Positions 9,989-18,272 of a stretch of DNA of 64,000 nt are shown here, piece after piece. The position numbers and the translations under genes were made by a program. Source of the stretch: Trinickia mobilis (lineage in GTDB: Bacteria > Pseudomonadota > Gammaproteobacteria > Burkholderiales > Burkholderiaceae). Where the stretch lies: positions 90,302 to 154,301 of the forward strand of contig NZ_JAFLRF010000001.1 of the NCBI RefSeq assembly GCF_017315705.1, in the 5' to 3' direction. A model generated the notes under the pieces. The model searched no databases, was not told the DNA's origin, and was given only the letters and a program-made list of their open reading frames with translations. Position 1 is the first letter of the stretch; every line of letters starts with the position of its first letter.

Positions 9989-10079
9989 CGTTGCAAGGCT
10001 CGCGCCGGCAACTGAGATTGGAAACACAAATCAATACAAGCGCACCGGAACCGCGGCGCGCGACTCTACGGGGGTCTTC

Positions 10080-10784
10080 ATGTTCAGCCGACTTGTCTCC
10101 ACGGAAAACTCGCAAAGTTCAAGCGTGCCGCGCACGCCGGCACCCAACAGGGCGCACGACACAGCGCACGACTTGCCGCCGAGGTTCACAGAAGCGGCGT
10201 TGCGCGCGCTTACGGCAACGGTGCTCGGCGTGTTCGCCTACACGGCGATCATGGGATGGGTAGCGGCGCCGCACCGGGTGACCTTGCTTCTCTTGGTGGT
10301 GGGCGCCTGCCTGACGACGGGGTTGTCGCTCATCGCGCGCACGCCGAAACGCCGCGACTGGCGGCCGGTCGCGCTCATCTGCTCGCTTGGCGGGTCCTAT
10401 GGCTGCATCGCGTACAATCTCGCGCCCGGGGTGAAAGTCGTGCCCGAGGCGGTCGGTGCGACATTGCAAGTGCTCGGCATCTTGTGGCAGTTGTACGCGA
10501 AGGCATCGTTGCGGCGCTCGTTCGGCATCCTGCCCGCCAATCGTGGAGTCGTGTCGCGCGGCGCGTATTGCTTCGTGCGACATCCGATGTACCTCGGCTA
10601 TTTCGTCACCGATCTCGGCTTTCTTCTGGTGAACTTCAGCCTCTACAACATGCTCGTGCATGCCGCCCAACTGTCGCTGCAGATCGGGCGCATCAGGCAC
10701 GAGGAGCGGCTCCTGTCGGAAGACGAGCGCTATCGCGCGTATCGGGATGTCGTCCGATATCGGTTGATTCCCTTCGTGTTCTGA
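10080..10784 (+). CDS. isoprenylcysteine methyltransferase-like membrane protein
   Basis: The 234-aa protein has about five hydrophobic helices and a C-terminal block with RGAYCFVRHPMYLGYF and EERLLSEDERYRAY. This block is the hallmark of the ICMT/PEMT/NnrU-like integral membrane methyltransferase superfamily, where it binds S-adenosylmethionine. The substrate is unknown. The ATG at 10080 is chosen because membrane sequence follows soon after a polar N-terminus; no strong ribosome binding site is visible. It lies between two copies of the tadC tail and terminator, so it looks inserted rather than part of the pilus operon. Confidence 0.75.
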   Translation: MFSRLVSTENSQSSSVPRTPAPNRAHDTAHDLPPRFTEAALRALTATVLGVFAYTAIMGWVAAPHRVTLLLLVVGACLTTGLSLIARTPKRRDWRPVALICSLGGSYGCIAYNLAPGVKVVPEAVGATLQVLGILWQLYAKASLRRSFGILPANRGVVSRGAYCFVRHPMYLGYFVTDLGFLLVNFSLYNMLVHAAQLSLQIGRIRHEERLLSEDERYRAYRDVVRYRLIPFVF

Positions 10785-10806
10785 CGGGGCAAGCGTGCCG
10801 CCCGCC

Positions 10807-10869
10807 GGGCCGGCGTTCATTCAAATCTACCGGGTGCTATTGCCCACCTTGTCCGGTACTGGCGGCTAG
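10807..10869 (+). pseudogene. duplicated tadC 3' fragment
   Basis: In frame it reads GPAFIQIYRVLLPT then Leu-Ser-Gly-Thr-Gly-Gly-stop. This aligns over its whole length with the last 20 codons of tadC (9782-9844), with conservative changes. No start or upstream tadC sequence accompanies it. It marks one end of a diverged duplication that includes a matching terminator at 10994-11028. Confidence 0.85.
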
Positions 10870-10919
10870 CACTCACTGAACTTGTGGCACCGCGCTGATT
10901 CGCAGCGCGGCGCGTGTTC

Positions 10920-10947
10920 GCGGGCCCCGTATCGGCCCGCTTTTTTT
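10920..10947 (+). terminator. intrinsic terminator
   Basis: The stem GCGGGCC (10920-10926) / GGCCCGC (10934-10940) is followed by seven T residues. It probably ends transcription from the methyltransferase-like gene. Confidence 0.85.
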
Positions 10948-10993
10948 GAACTCGAAGACCCCCGCCAGTTCGCGCTTCAAGCGCGCTGGCTTT

Positions 10994-11028
10994 GATGGGC
11001 GGCAAGCACTGCGCCCATTCTTTTTTTT
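10994..11028 (+). terminator. second copy of the tadC-type terminator
   Basis: The stem ATGGGCG / CGCCCAT (10995-11001 with 11012-11018) is followed by TC and eight T residues. The flanking GGCTTTG and the stem match the terminator at 9957-9988. Confidence 0.85.
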
Positions 11029-11090
11029 GCGCCTTGAACTCAAGCCATTTCACGGAAATGCCAGCACAGGCTCCGCGTGCTTTAGGCACG

Positions 11091-13571
11091 CTACGATCGC
11101 ACGCGCTCCGCAGCCGCATCATACGGCGCCTTCAAATGCAACGTCACGTCGAGCCTCTCCCCTGCCAGATCGATCTGATACCGCCCGCTTAGCAAGTAAT
11201 CGGCATCCACCGGCACCCCGCCCGCGTCGATATAGCCGAGTGCCACCGGACACCCCAGCGTATGCCCGAACGCCGCTGAACTGACCGAGCCCACCGCCGC
11301 GCCATCCCGCAGAATCGCCTCGCCGCCCCACAGCATCTTGTCGCCGTGTCCGTCGACGGTCAGCGCGACGAGCCGCCGCGCAAGCGGCTTGTTTTTGCGT
11401 TCCAGCAATGCCTCGCGCCCGCGAAACGGAATGTCCTTGTCGAGTTTGCAAGCGAACGCAAGACCCGCTTCGAACGGATCGCGATCGGGCGACAGCTCGC
11501 GTCCCCACGCGCGGTAGGCTTTCTCGATACGCAGCGATTCGAGCGCGTAATACCCCGCGTTGACGAGGCCGAACGCGGCGCCCGCGTCCATCAGCGTCTC
11601 GTAGACGCCGACCGCGAATTCCACCGGCACATACAGCTCCCAGCCCAGTTCGCCGACGTAAGTGAGGCGCGTCGCGCGCACCGTCGCGTAGCCGATGTCG
11701 ACCTCGCGGCTCGTGCCGAAAGCAAACGCCTCGTTCGAGAAGCCGCTCTTCGAAACCTGCTGCAGCAGCGCGCGCGAATTCGGCCCCATCACGGCGAGCA
11801 CCGCGTATTGGCCGGTCACGTCGACGACCGTGCAGTGCTTGCCCTCGGGCAGATGCTTTTCGATGAAGTCGAGATCGCGCACGGTTTGCGCGGAGCCCGT
11901 GACGAGCAGGTATTGATCGTAGGCGAGGCGCGTGAGCGTGAAGTCCGATTCGTAGCCGCCGCGTTCGTTGAGCATGCCGGTATAAACGGTCTTGCCCGGC
12001 TCGACCGCCACGTCGTTCGCGACGAGCCCTTGCAGCACGTCTTCGGCATCGCGCCCCTTGAGCAGGAATTTCGAAAACGACGTCAGGTCGAAGAGCGCCA
12101 CGCGCTCGCGGCAGGCGCGATGCTCGGCCGCGCTCCATGCATGCCAGTTCTGCTGGCCGAAGCCGTATTGAATCGCGGGCGTCTCGCCCTTCGGCGCGAA
12201 GCAGTTCGCGCGTTCCCAGCCCATCTTGCTCCCGAAGCACGCGCCCGCGTCGCGCAGGTGCGCGTACAGCGGCGAACGCCGGAACGGCCGCGCGGTATCG
12301 AGTTCGCGATTCGGCCAGGGCATCGCGTAGTGAAGCCCCAGCGTCTCCTTCACGCGGTCGTGGAGCCAGGCGTCGTTGCCGTTGAAGTGCGCGAAGCGGC
12401 GGATGTCGACCGGCCACAAATCCATCGTCGCCTCGCCCGCCATGATCCACTCGGCGAGCGCCATCCCGGCGCCGCCCGCGGACGCGATCCCCATCGAATT
12501 GAAGCCCGCGCCGACATAGAAGTTCTTGAGTTCCGGCGCCTCGCCGACGATGAAATTGTTATCGGGCGTGAACGACTCCGGCCCGTTGTAGAACTGCCGC
12601 ACTTGGGCCGTTTCGAGCGCGGGCACGCGGATCAGCGCGTTCTGCATCAGGATCTCGAACTGGTCCCAATCGTCGGGCAGCAATTGGAATTCGAAGTGCT
12701 CGGGAATGCCGTTCATGCCCCACGGCTTCGCGTCGGGCTCGAAGCCGCCCATCACGAGGCCGCCCACTTCCTCCTTGAAGTAGATATAGCCGTCCGGATC
12801 GCGCATGACCGGCAAGTCGGGATGCACGCCGGGAATCTTCTCGGTGACGATGTAGTAGTGCTCGGCCGAATGCAGCGGCACCGTCACGCCGCACAGGCGG
12901 CCGATCGCCTTCGCCCACTGGCCGCCGCAATTGACGACGATATCGGCGCCGATCGTGCCCGCCTCGCCGGCCTTGGTGCGCCACTCGACACCCGTTGCCT
13001 TGCGTCCCGCGCCCGTGCGCTCGGTTTGAACGCCCGTCACGCGCACGTTCTCGACGATGCGCGCGCCGCGCATCCGTGCGCCGCGTGCGAGCGCCTGCGT
13101 GAGGTCGGTCGGGTTCGCCTTGCCGTCGCCGGGCAGCCAGACGGCGCCGAGCAGATCGTCGGTGCGCATCACCGGCCACAGCTCGCCCGCCTGGCTCGCG
13201 CCGATCACGTCGCACTCGACGCCATACGCGCGCGCCACCGCGGCCGTGCGCTTCAGTTGCGTCATGCGCTCGCTCGTGCGCGCAACCGACAGCGAGCCGC
13301 ACGGCTTCCAGCCGGTCGCGAGCCCGGTGTCCGCTTCGAGTTCGGCGTAGAGCTTGGTCGAATAGCGGATCAGCTTCGTCATGCTCTCCTGCGAGCGCAA
13401 TTGGCCGACGAGTCCGGCGGCATGCCAGGTCGTGCCGCACGAGAGCTGGCCTTGTTCGAGCAGCGTCACGCCGGTCCAGCCGGCCTTCGCGAGGTGGTAG
13501 GCGACGGAACAGCCGATGATGCCGCCGCCGATGATGACAACGCGCGAATGCGAGGGAATGCCGGAGCTCAT
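11091..13571 (-). CDS. dimethylglycine/sarcosine dehydrogenase-like flavoprotein
   Basis: The 826-aa protein has an N-terminal DAO-type FAD domain with VVIIGGGIIGCSVAYHLAKA. TTWHAAGLVGQLR follows, in which the His corresponds to the covalent FAD-attachment site of dimethylglycine and sarcosine dehydrogenases. A FAO middle domain and a C-terminal GcvT-like aminomethyltransferase pair (about residues 440-815; MGPNSRALL, GELGWELYVP, ALESLRIEKAYR) complete the usual layout and length. The likely reaction is oxidative demethylation of an N-methylated glycine, with the one-carbon unit passed to tetrahydrofolate. The exact substrate is not determinable here. The gene stands alone on the minus strand. 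Confidence 0.85.
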   Translation of the reverse strand: MSSGIPSHSRVVIIGGGIIGCSVAYHLAKAGWTGVTLLEQGQLSCGTTWHAAGLVGQLRSQESMTKLIRYSTKLYAELEADTGLATGWKPCGSLSVARTSERMTQLKRTAAVARAYGVECDVIGASQAGELWPVMRTDDLLGAVWLPGDGKANPTDLTQALARGARMRGARIVENVRVTGVQTERTGAGRKATGVEWRTKAGEAGTIGADIVVNCGGQWAKAIGRLCGVTVPLHSAEHYYIVTEKIPGVHPDLPVMRDPDGYIYFKEEVGGLVMGGFEPDAKPWGMNGIPEHFEFQLLPDDWDQFEILMQNALIRVPALETAQVRQFYNGPESFTPDNNFIVGEAPELKNFYVGAGFNSMGIASAGGAGMALAEWIMAGEATMDLWPVDIRRFAHFNGNDAWLHDRVKETLGLHYAMPWPNRELDTARPFRRSPLYAHLRDAGACFGSKMGWERANCFAPKGETPAIQYGFGQQNWHAWSAAEHRACRERVALFDLTSFSKFLLKGRDAEDVLQGLVANDVAVEPGKTVYTGMLNERGGYESDFTLTRLAYDQYLLVTGSAQTVRDLDFIEKHLPEGKHCTVVDVTGQYAVLAVMGPNSRALLQQVSKSGFSNEAFAFGTSREVDIGYATVRATRLTYVGELGWELYVPVEFAVGVYETLMDAGAAFGLVNAGYYALESLRIEKAYRAWGRELSPDRDPFEAGLAFACKLDKDIPFRGREALLERKNKPLARRLVALTVDGHGDKMLWGGEAILRDGAAVGSVSSAAFGHTLGCPVALGYIDAGGVPVDADYLLSGRYQIDLAGERLDVTLHLKAPYDAAAERVRS

Positions 13572-13739
13572 GGAGGTCTCGAATAGGGACGAAGCACGGA
13601 TGACGGAATGCCGGCACGCGAAATCGGCGCCGCGTTACGGTGCAACATAATGCCACTATTTGATGCATGATGCCACATCGTCGGCGCCAAATAATAGCGC
13701 GGAAACAACACGACTGCCGCCCAATCTCCTCGCTCGGGA

Positions 13740-13940
13740 TCAGCGCGAATGCGAACGCATCGCCCCCGGTTCGGCGGCTTGCTGCCCATCGCCGTTCGCA
13801 GGATCGCCGGACGGTTCCGCACTTTGCTCCAGCACTGCACGCGCAAGCTGCATGTCGGTCGCGCGCTCCCAGCGCACGACCGCGATCGTCGCGACGCCAT
13901 TACCGATCAGGTTCGTCAACGCAACGAACTTCGACCGCCG
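13740..13940 (-). pseudogene. 3' remnant of a C4-dicarboxylate transporter (dctA-like)
   Basis: The minus-strand frame reads KFVALTNLIGNGVATIAVVR then WERATDMQLARAVL. This is the extreme C-terminus of DctA-type dicarboxylate/H+ symporters, including the ALTNLIGN motif of the last helix. The upstream 400 or so residues are absent: the sequence before it is AT-rich and unrelated. It is a gene tail cut at about 13940, where the AT-rich patch begins. The region 13572-13739 shows nothing else I can support. Confidence 0.7.
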
Positions 13941-13946
13941 ACTTCC

Positions 13947-13991
13947 AATATGACAAACATATTGCAAATAAGAATCTTTTCGCAATATAAT
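13947..13991 (+). promoter_or_regulatory. promoter with overlapping palindromes for the AT-rich gene pair
   Basis: TTGCAA (13962-13967) and TATAAT (13986-13991) are 18 bp apart, a good sigma-70 promoter. Two palindromes overlap it: AATATG-N5-CATATT (13947-13963) and ATATTGC-N16-GCAATAT (13959-13988). A repressor bound there would block RNA polymerase. The small helix-turn-helix-like gene at 14065 is the nearest candidate for such a repressor. Confidence 0.55.
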
Positions 13992-14064
13992 TGAAACCAA
14001 GTAGTTAGGAATCTTAAATTTCAAGGGCGACGTTTTATCCAAAAAACCAGGAGGAACCCATTCC

Positions 14065-14247
14065 ATGAGGGAACTGAGTATTAGTGAGAGTGAGCAAAGT
14101 CAGCGGATCATTCACTGCATCGCAGTGTCCCCTGCGATCACTCTCGCTGACTTGACGGCCCAGCTTCCGGAATTGGACGCGCACAAGTTACGCCAACTCG
14201 TCACTGAACTCTGCCGTCAGCATGTCCTGGAATTGGTCCGTCAGTGA
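14065..14247 (+). CDS. small winged-helix-like protein of unknown function
   Basis: The 60-aa protein consists mostly of ITLADLTAQLPELDAHKLRQ followed by LVTELCRQHVLEL. The spacing of these helices resembles a minimal winged helix-turn-helix. CAGGAGGA at 14049-14056 is a strong ribosome binding site. It lies downstream of an AT-rich promoter with palindromes and 38 bp before a small membrane protein gene. I do not recognise a named family; autoregulation is inferred only from layout. Confidence 0.5.
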   Translation: MRELSISESEQSQRIIHCIAVSPAITLADLTAQLPELDAHKLRQLVTELCRQHVLELVRQ

Positions 14248-14285
14248 CGGCGTATCGCAACACCCGACTCTGAATTTCTACAGCC

Positions 14286-14654
14286 ATGACAATCCAATTC
14301 AAGTTTGTGCTCACATGGATCATTCCCGAGCTCAAGGGTCTTTCCCGAACCGAAATCGAGTCCATGGTGGAAATCGCCAGGCAATTTTCCATTCCGCGAA
14401 TCAGAAAGTATTCTGGATATGCCTTTATTGTTTCACTCTTTACACCCTTTATTTTTTTTGTTTCCCTATTCATCACGTTAGGTCTCGTCCCGAGTAATAA
14501 CCATTTAATTTTTATTGGAATGATGGGGTTGATTTCAATGCTTTCAACGCTTTCAAGCTCCCTTTTGGCATCAATATTTAACTCCCTTATTCTCAAGCCG
14601 GCAATCTGCGATCAGTTGAATAAAAAACCACGGCCCCCACATGCATCTGCCTAA
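14286..14654 (+). CDS. small membrane protein of unknown function
   Basis: The 122-aa protein has a polar N-terminus with an LKGLSRTEIESMVEIA helix. Two transmembrane helices follow (about residues 43-68 and 74-100), then a short basic tail. Base composition is clearly lower in GC than neighbouring genes, and it uses many A/T-ending codons, suggesting transfer. No strong ribosome binding site precedes the ATG. It follows the 60-aa gene closely and is probably co-transcribed. No family recognised. Confidence 0.5.
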   Translation: MTIQFKFVLTWIIPELKGLSRTEIESMVEIARQFSIPRIRKYSGYAFIVSLFTPFIFFVSLFITLGLVPSNNHLIFIGMMGLISMLSTLSSSLLASIFNSLILKPAICDQLNKKPRPPHASA

Positions 14655-14789
14655 GCATTCCGGCGATGGCACGACCGTTCCTATTCGCCCTCACGAGACT
14701 TTCGCGATGTATCTGCCGGTGATTTCTTGTCGCACGGTTCAAGCGTGTGAAGAGAACCGCAGCGACGTAAGAACCAATACCGCCCGCTG

Positions 14790-15467
14790 TCACCAAACAT
14801 ACGGCACGAGCCGATACCGCACGCGCGCCATATACGCGTCATACCCCGTCAACTCTTCAGCAAGCACGCCCTCTTCGCGCACGGCGCGATAACCGAGCCC
14901 CGCGACGATAATCGGCACGAACGCGAGCCCCCACCACGAGCCGAGCAGCAGCGCCATGCCGACGAGATAAAGAATCGCGCTCGAATACATCGGATGCCGG
15001 ACGTACGCATACGGCCCCGTGTCGATCACCTTGTGTCCGCGCTCGCTTTGAATCTTGACGACCGGCGCCGCGAAACTGTTCTCGCGAAACACGAGGCAGA
15101 CGAGGTAGATGCTCGCAGCCATCATCGCGCCGCCGATGCCTTGCAGCCACAGCGGCACGTCCGACCAGTGAAAGCGTCTCGCGTCGAGCCCCATCAGCGC
15201 GAGCCACACGATCCACGCCACGGCGGCGCACATCATGAAGATCTGATCCCAGCGCTTCTGCCCGCGCTGCACGAAAATCGACATGCGCTCGGCAAGCAGC
15301 GCCGGATCGCGCCGCGCAAGCCAGATGCCCGAGGCAAGGCTAAGCAGCGTCATTTCGACGAGAAATGCCCAGCCGGCCGGCCATCGCGTCGTACCGGCCG
15401 CGCCGAACAGCAACGCGCCCATGCCTAACACCCAACCCAGCGTGCTGACGATGAGACGTGGGATCAC
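14790..15467 (-). CDS. isoprenylcysteine methyltransferase-like membrane protein
   Basis: The 225-aa protein has about five hydrophobic helices and the ICMT-type block DTGPYAYVRHPMYSSAILY, ending LTGYDAYMARVRYRLVPYVW. The GTG start at 15467 is chosen because it overlaps the stop of the acetyltransferase gene (GTGA) and GGAGGGA precedes it. The two genes are therefore coupled. Substrate unknown. It shares the C-terminal block with the protein at 10080-10784 but is otherwise clearly different. Confidence 0.75.
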   Translation of the reverse strand: MIPRLIVSTLGWVLGMGALLFGAAGTTRWPAGWAFLVEMTLLSLASGIWLARRDPALLAERMSIFVQRGQKRWDQIFMMCAAVAWIVWLALMGLDARRFHWSDVPLWLQGIGGAMMAASIYLVCLVFRENSFAAPVVKIQSERGHKVIDTGPYAYVRHPMYSSAILYLVGMALLLGSWWGLAFVPIIVAGLGYRAVREEGVLAEELTGYDAYMARVRYRLVPYVW

Positions 15468-16303
15468 GGCGATCCCTCCACGCGCACGGCAACGCGTTCG
15501 AACACGCCGGCGACATCGATGCCGGCGACGTCGATATCGAAGCGCTCCGTCAGCTCGCGTTCGAGTTCGCGTGCGCTGCCGATCTTGTGCACGGTGCTGC
15601 TGCCGTCTTTGGCGCGCTCGGTCAGCGTGTCGTTGAAGAGCGTGACGCGGCCGGGCGGCAGCACGCGGCTCACGACGAGGTTGTTCGTGAAGCGCGACTC
15701 GGGGTGCGCCGTCGTGTACCAGTTCGCCACTTCGTAGTCGATCCACTCTGCTTTCTGCGGCATGAAGCGATAAACCTTGGGCCAGTCGGCCGCCTGCAGT
15801 TCGAGGTCGAAGGCGCCCGTGTCCGTCGCGCTCAAACGGAACGACTCGAGACGCGTTTGTTGCACCACGTCCGGCACGAAACGCAGCGGCGCCGTCAGCG
15901 TGACGCTGCCGAACCCGACATCGGCAAGCCATGTTTCGTCACCGAGGTCGATACGCAGCAGCATGTGCGAGAGCGCGGTGATCGCGTCCGGCGCTCTGCC
16001 CCAAAGCACGCGCGCGATATGCGGCGTCACGTGAAAACCAAGCTCCATCAGCACGTGCGCGAACAACGTGTTCTGCTCGAAGCAATACCCGCCGCGACGG
16101 CGCTCGACCAGCTTCGCCACGACCGACGGCAGATCGACGAACACGCGGCGCCCGGTCAGCGGATCGAGATTTTCGAACGGGATGCGCTGCGGATGCAGCC
16201 ATTGAAGCGCTCTCAGCACATCGAGCGTCGGCGTACGCGGCCCGGTGTAGCCGATGCGTTCGAAATAGCGGTCGAGGTCAAGCCGTTGGTGCCCGTGCGT
16301 CAT
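15464..16303 (-). CDS. nat: arylamine N-acetyltransferase
   Basis: The 279-aa protein has the complete NAT catalytic triad: Cys74 in RRGGYCFEQN, His113 in LSHMLLRIDL and Asp128 in ADVGFG. PFENLDPLTGR near residue 43 is also a family motif. Length is normal. NATs transfer acetyl groups from acetyl-CoA to aromatic amines and hydrazines in the cytoplasm. The stop overlaps the start of a membrane methyltransferase-like gene, so the pair forms a small operon. Confidence 0.93.
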   Translation of the reverse strand: MTHGHQRLDLDRYFERIGYTGPRTPTLDVLRALQWLHPQRIPFENLDPLTGRRVFVDLPSVVAKLVERRRGGYCFEQNTLFAHVLMELGFHVTPHIARVLWGRAPDAITALSHMLLRIDLGDETWLADVGFGSVTLTAPLRFVPDVVQQTRLESFRLSATDTGAFDLELQAADWPKVYRFMPQKAEWIDYEVANWYTTAHPESRFTNNLVVSRVLPPGRVTLFNDTLTERAKDGSSTVHKIGSARELERELTERFDIDVAGIDVAGVFERVAVRVEGSP

Positions 16304-16705
16304 CGAAAGTCCCCTGATGTAAGGTTGAGCCGCGCCGAAGCCGGTTCAGGCTACCTCAGTTCGGCAATTTTCGGACAGCGCTCAATGCGTACGCCGAGCG
16401 CGATTCGCCAATCCGATAATTTCATTGTCATTACATATAAATTTCAATTGTATTTGTCAGAACTAAACAATTAGCAGCACTCCGTAAATTTCCCCGTTAC
16501 ATGTTAGTAATATGGATGCGAATCATTCGCATTTGTATTGACGATGCTATCCAGCATGAGTACGATCTCGCCATTCGCTCTGCTGCCTGATCGATATCCA
16601 GCGGCGTAAGTATGCGGCAGCGTAAGAAGAGCGATTTGCAGCCAAGCGCCACGTCTTCAAGCGACAACTGTGGCTACCTGCCAGCTCAAACAACAAAGGA
16701 CTTTG
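16304..16705 (+). promoter_or_regulatory. AT-rich regulatory region with Fur-box-like palindrome and promoter
   Basis: A perfect palindrome ATGCGAA-TCA-TTCGCAT occupies 16516-16532, the form expected of a beta-proteobacterial Fur box. Six bases on, TTGACG (16538-16543) and TACGAT (16561-16566) are 17 bp apart and form a likely sigma-70 promoter. The 16420-16500 stretch is AT-rich without a gene. A ribosome binding site AAAGGA at 16695-16700 leads into the porin gene. Iron-repressed control of the following operon is inferred. Confidence 0.68.
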
Positions 16706-18220
16706 ATGAAGCTCGCTTCGTCCATTGCACGCGACGCCCAAGCGGGTTCGCACGGGGATGCGCCGGGTGGCGCGCGTATGCCTGCCCTTCGCCGCCTTGC
16801 AATTCATACTGCTTTCGCTTGCGCCTCGATTGCAAGCACCGCCGCGGTACATGCCCAGAGTTCGGACGCCACGCCTGACGCGCCCGAAGCCGACCTCAAG
16901 ATTCAAGCGCAGCCGACCCATCAATGGACCGGCGTCTGGACCCGCCAGAATCTGCTCGGCGACATCGGCGGCCTGCGTCCGTGGCTCAACAAGTACGGCA
17001 TCAGCTTCGGCCTGCAGGAAACGAGCGAATACCTGTACAACACGCGCGGCGGCCTCGGCACGGGCGGCGCCTACGACGGCCTCACGACGATGTCGCTGGC
17101 CCTCGACACGCAAAAGGCGTTCGGCCTGCCCGGCGGCACGTTCAACGTCAGCGCGTTTCAGATTCACGGCACCAATCTCTCCACGCGCTATCTCGGCACG
17201 CTCGACACCGCGAGCGGCATCGAAGCGGACGACACCACGCGTCTGTGGGAGCTGTGGTACCAGCAGGCGTTCCTCGACCACCGCGTCGACATCAAGGTCG
17301 GCCAGCAAAGTCTCGACCAGGAGTTCATGGTCAGCTCGTATGCCGGCACGTTCGTCAACACGATGTTCGGCTGGCCGGGCGTGCCCTCGTACGACATGCC
17401 GGCCGGCGGCCCCGCGTATCCGCTTTCAGCGCTCGGCGTGCGCGTGCGCGCGCAAATCACGCCTTCGATCACGGCGCTCGCCGGCGTGTTCGACGGCAAC
17501 CCGGCGCCCGGCAACGGCGACCCGCAAAAGCTCAATTCGAGCGGCACGAACTTCAATCTGCACAACGGCGCGCTCTACATCGGCGAAGTGCAGTACGCGA
17601 TCAACCAGCCGTCTGAAGGTGCGATGGAAACGGGCGACGGCACGAAGAGCGCAAGCGGCGGCCTGCCGGGCACCTACAAGCTCGGCGTCTGGTACAACAA
17701 CGAGACCTTTGCCGATCAAGGCATCGACAACACGGGCCTTTCGCTCGCGAATCCGCTGTCGACGGGCGTTCCTGCTTCGCACCAAGGCGACTACAGCTTC
17801 TACGCGGTGGCCGACCAGATGGTGTGGCGCCCCGACCCGGACGGGCCGCGCAGCATCGGCGTGTTCGCACGCGTGATGGGCGCGCCGGGCGATCGCAACG
17901 AGGTCAGCTTGAGCGCGAACCTCGGCGTCGTCATGAAGGCGCCGTTCAAGGGGCGCGACAACGACAGCGTCGGCCTGGGTCTCGCCTACATCAAGATCGG
18001 CAATCATTTGAGCGGCTTCGACGCGGCGCAGGGCTTCGTGCCGCGCACCGGCGAAACCGCGCTCGAAGCGACCTACCAGTACCAGGTCACGCCGTGGTGG
18101 CAACTGCAGGCCGACGCGCAGTACACGTTCAACGCGGGCGCGGGCCAGAACCCGAGCGATCCGGCGCAGGGACTGCGCAACACGTTCGTGATCGGCATGC
18201 GGACCAACATCACGTTCTGA
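16706..18220 (+). CDS. OprB-type carbohydrate-selective porin
   Basis: The 504-aa outer-membrane protein has an extended N-terminus with a Sec signal (hydrophobic stretch about residues 30-48, cleavage near VHAQ). The mature part shows WTRQNLLGDIGGLRPWLNK and an SFGLQETSEY strand, typical of the OprB family, and ends in a beta-strand with terminal Phe (FVIGMRTNITF). The start at 16706 follows AAAGGA; a later Met at 16778 would also give a functional signal. OprB porins usually pass sugars. Its place at the head of an iron-transport operon behind a Fur-like box suggests that this one may admit a ferric ligand, which is inference. Confidence 0.85.
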   Translation: MKLASSIARDAQAGSHGDAPGGARMPALRRLAIHTAFACASIASTAAVHAQSSDATPDAPEADLKIQAQPTHQWTGVWTRQNLLGDIGGLRPWLNKYGISFGLQETSEYLYNTRGGLGTGGAYDGLTTMSLALDTQKAFGLPGGTFNVSAFQIHGTNLSTRYLGTLDTASGIEADDTTRLWELWYQQAFLDHRVDIKVGQQSLDQEFMVSSYAGTFVNTMFGWPGVPSYDMPAGGPAYPLSALGVRVRAQITPSITALAGVFDGNPAPGNGDPQKLNSSGTNFNLHNGALYIGEVQYAINQPSEGAMETGDGTKSASGGLPGTYKLGVWYNNETFADQGIDNTGLSLANPLSTGVPASHQGDYSFYAVADQMVWRPDPDGPRSIGVFARVMGAPGDRNEVSLSANLGVVMKAPFKGRDNDSVGLGLAYIKIGNHLSGFDAAQGFVPRTGETALEATYQYQVTPWWQLQADAQYTFNAGAGQNPSDPAQGLRNTFVIGMRTNITF

Positions 18221-18272
18221 GCACCGGCATGACGGCACCTTTTCGCAATCGACGACTGACGGCGGCACCCAC

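Noticed and set aside
16706..18220. Naming the porin a dedicated siderophore receptor
   Set aside because: It lacks plug and TonB-box features; sequence is OprB-like, so only its context suggests iron.
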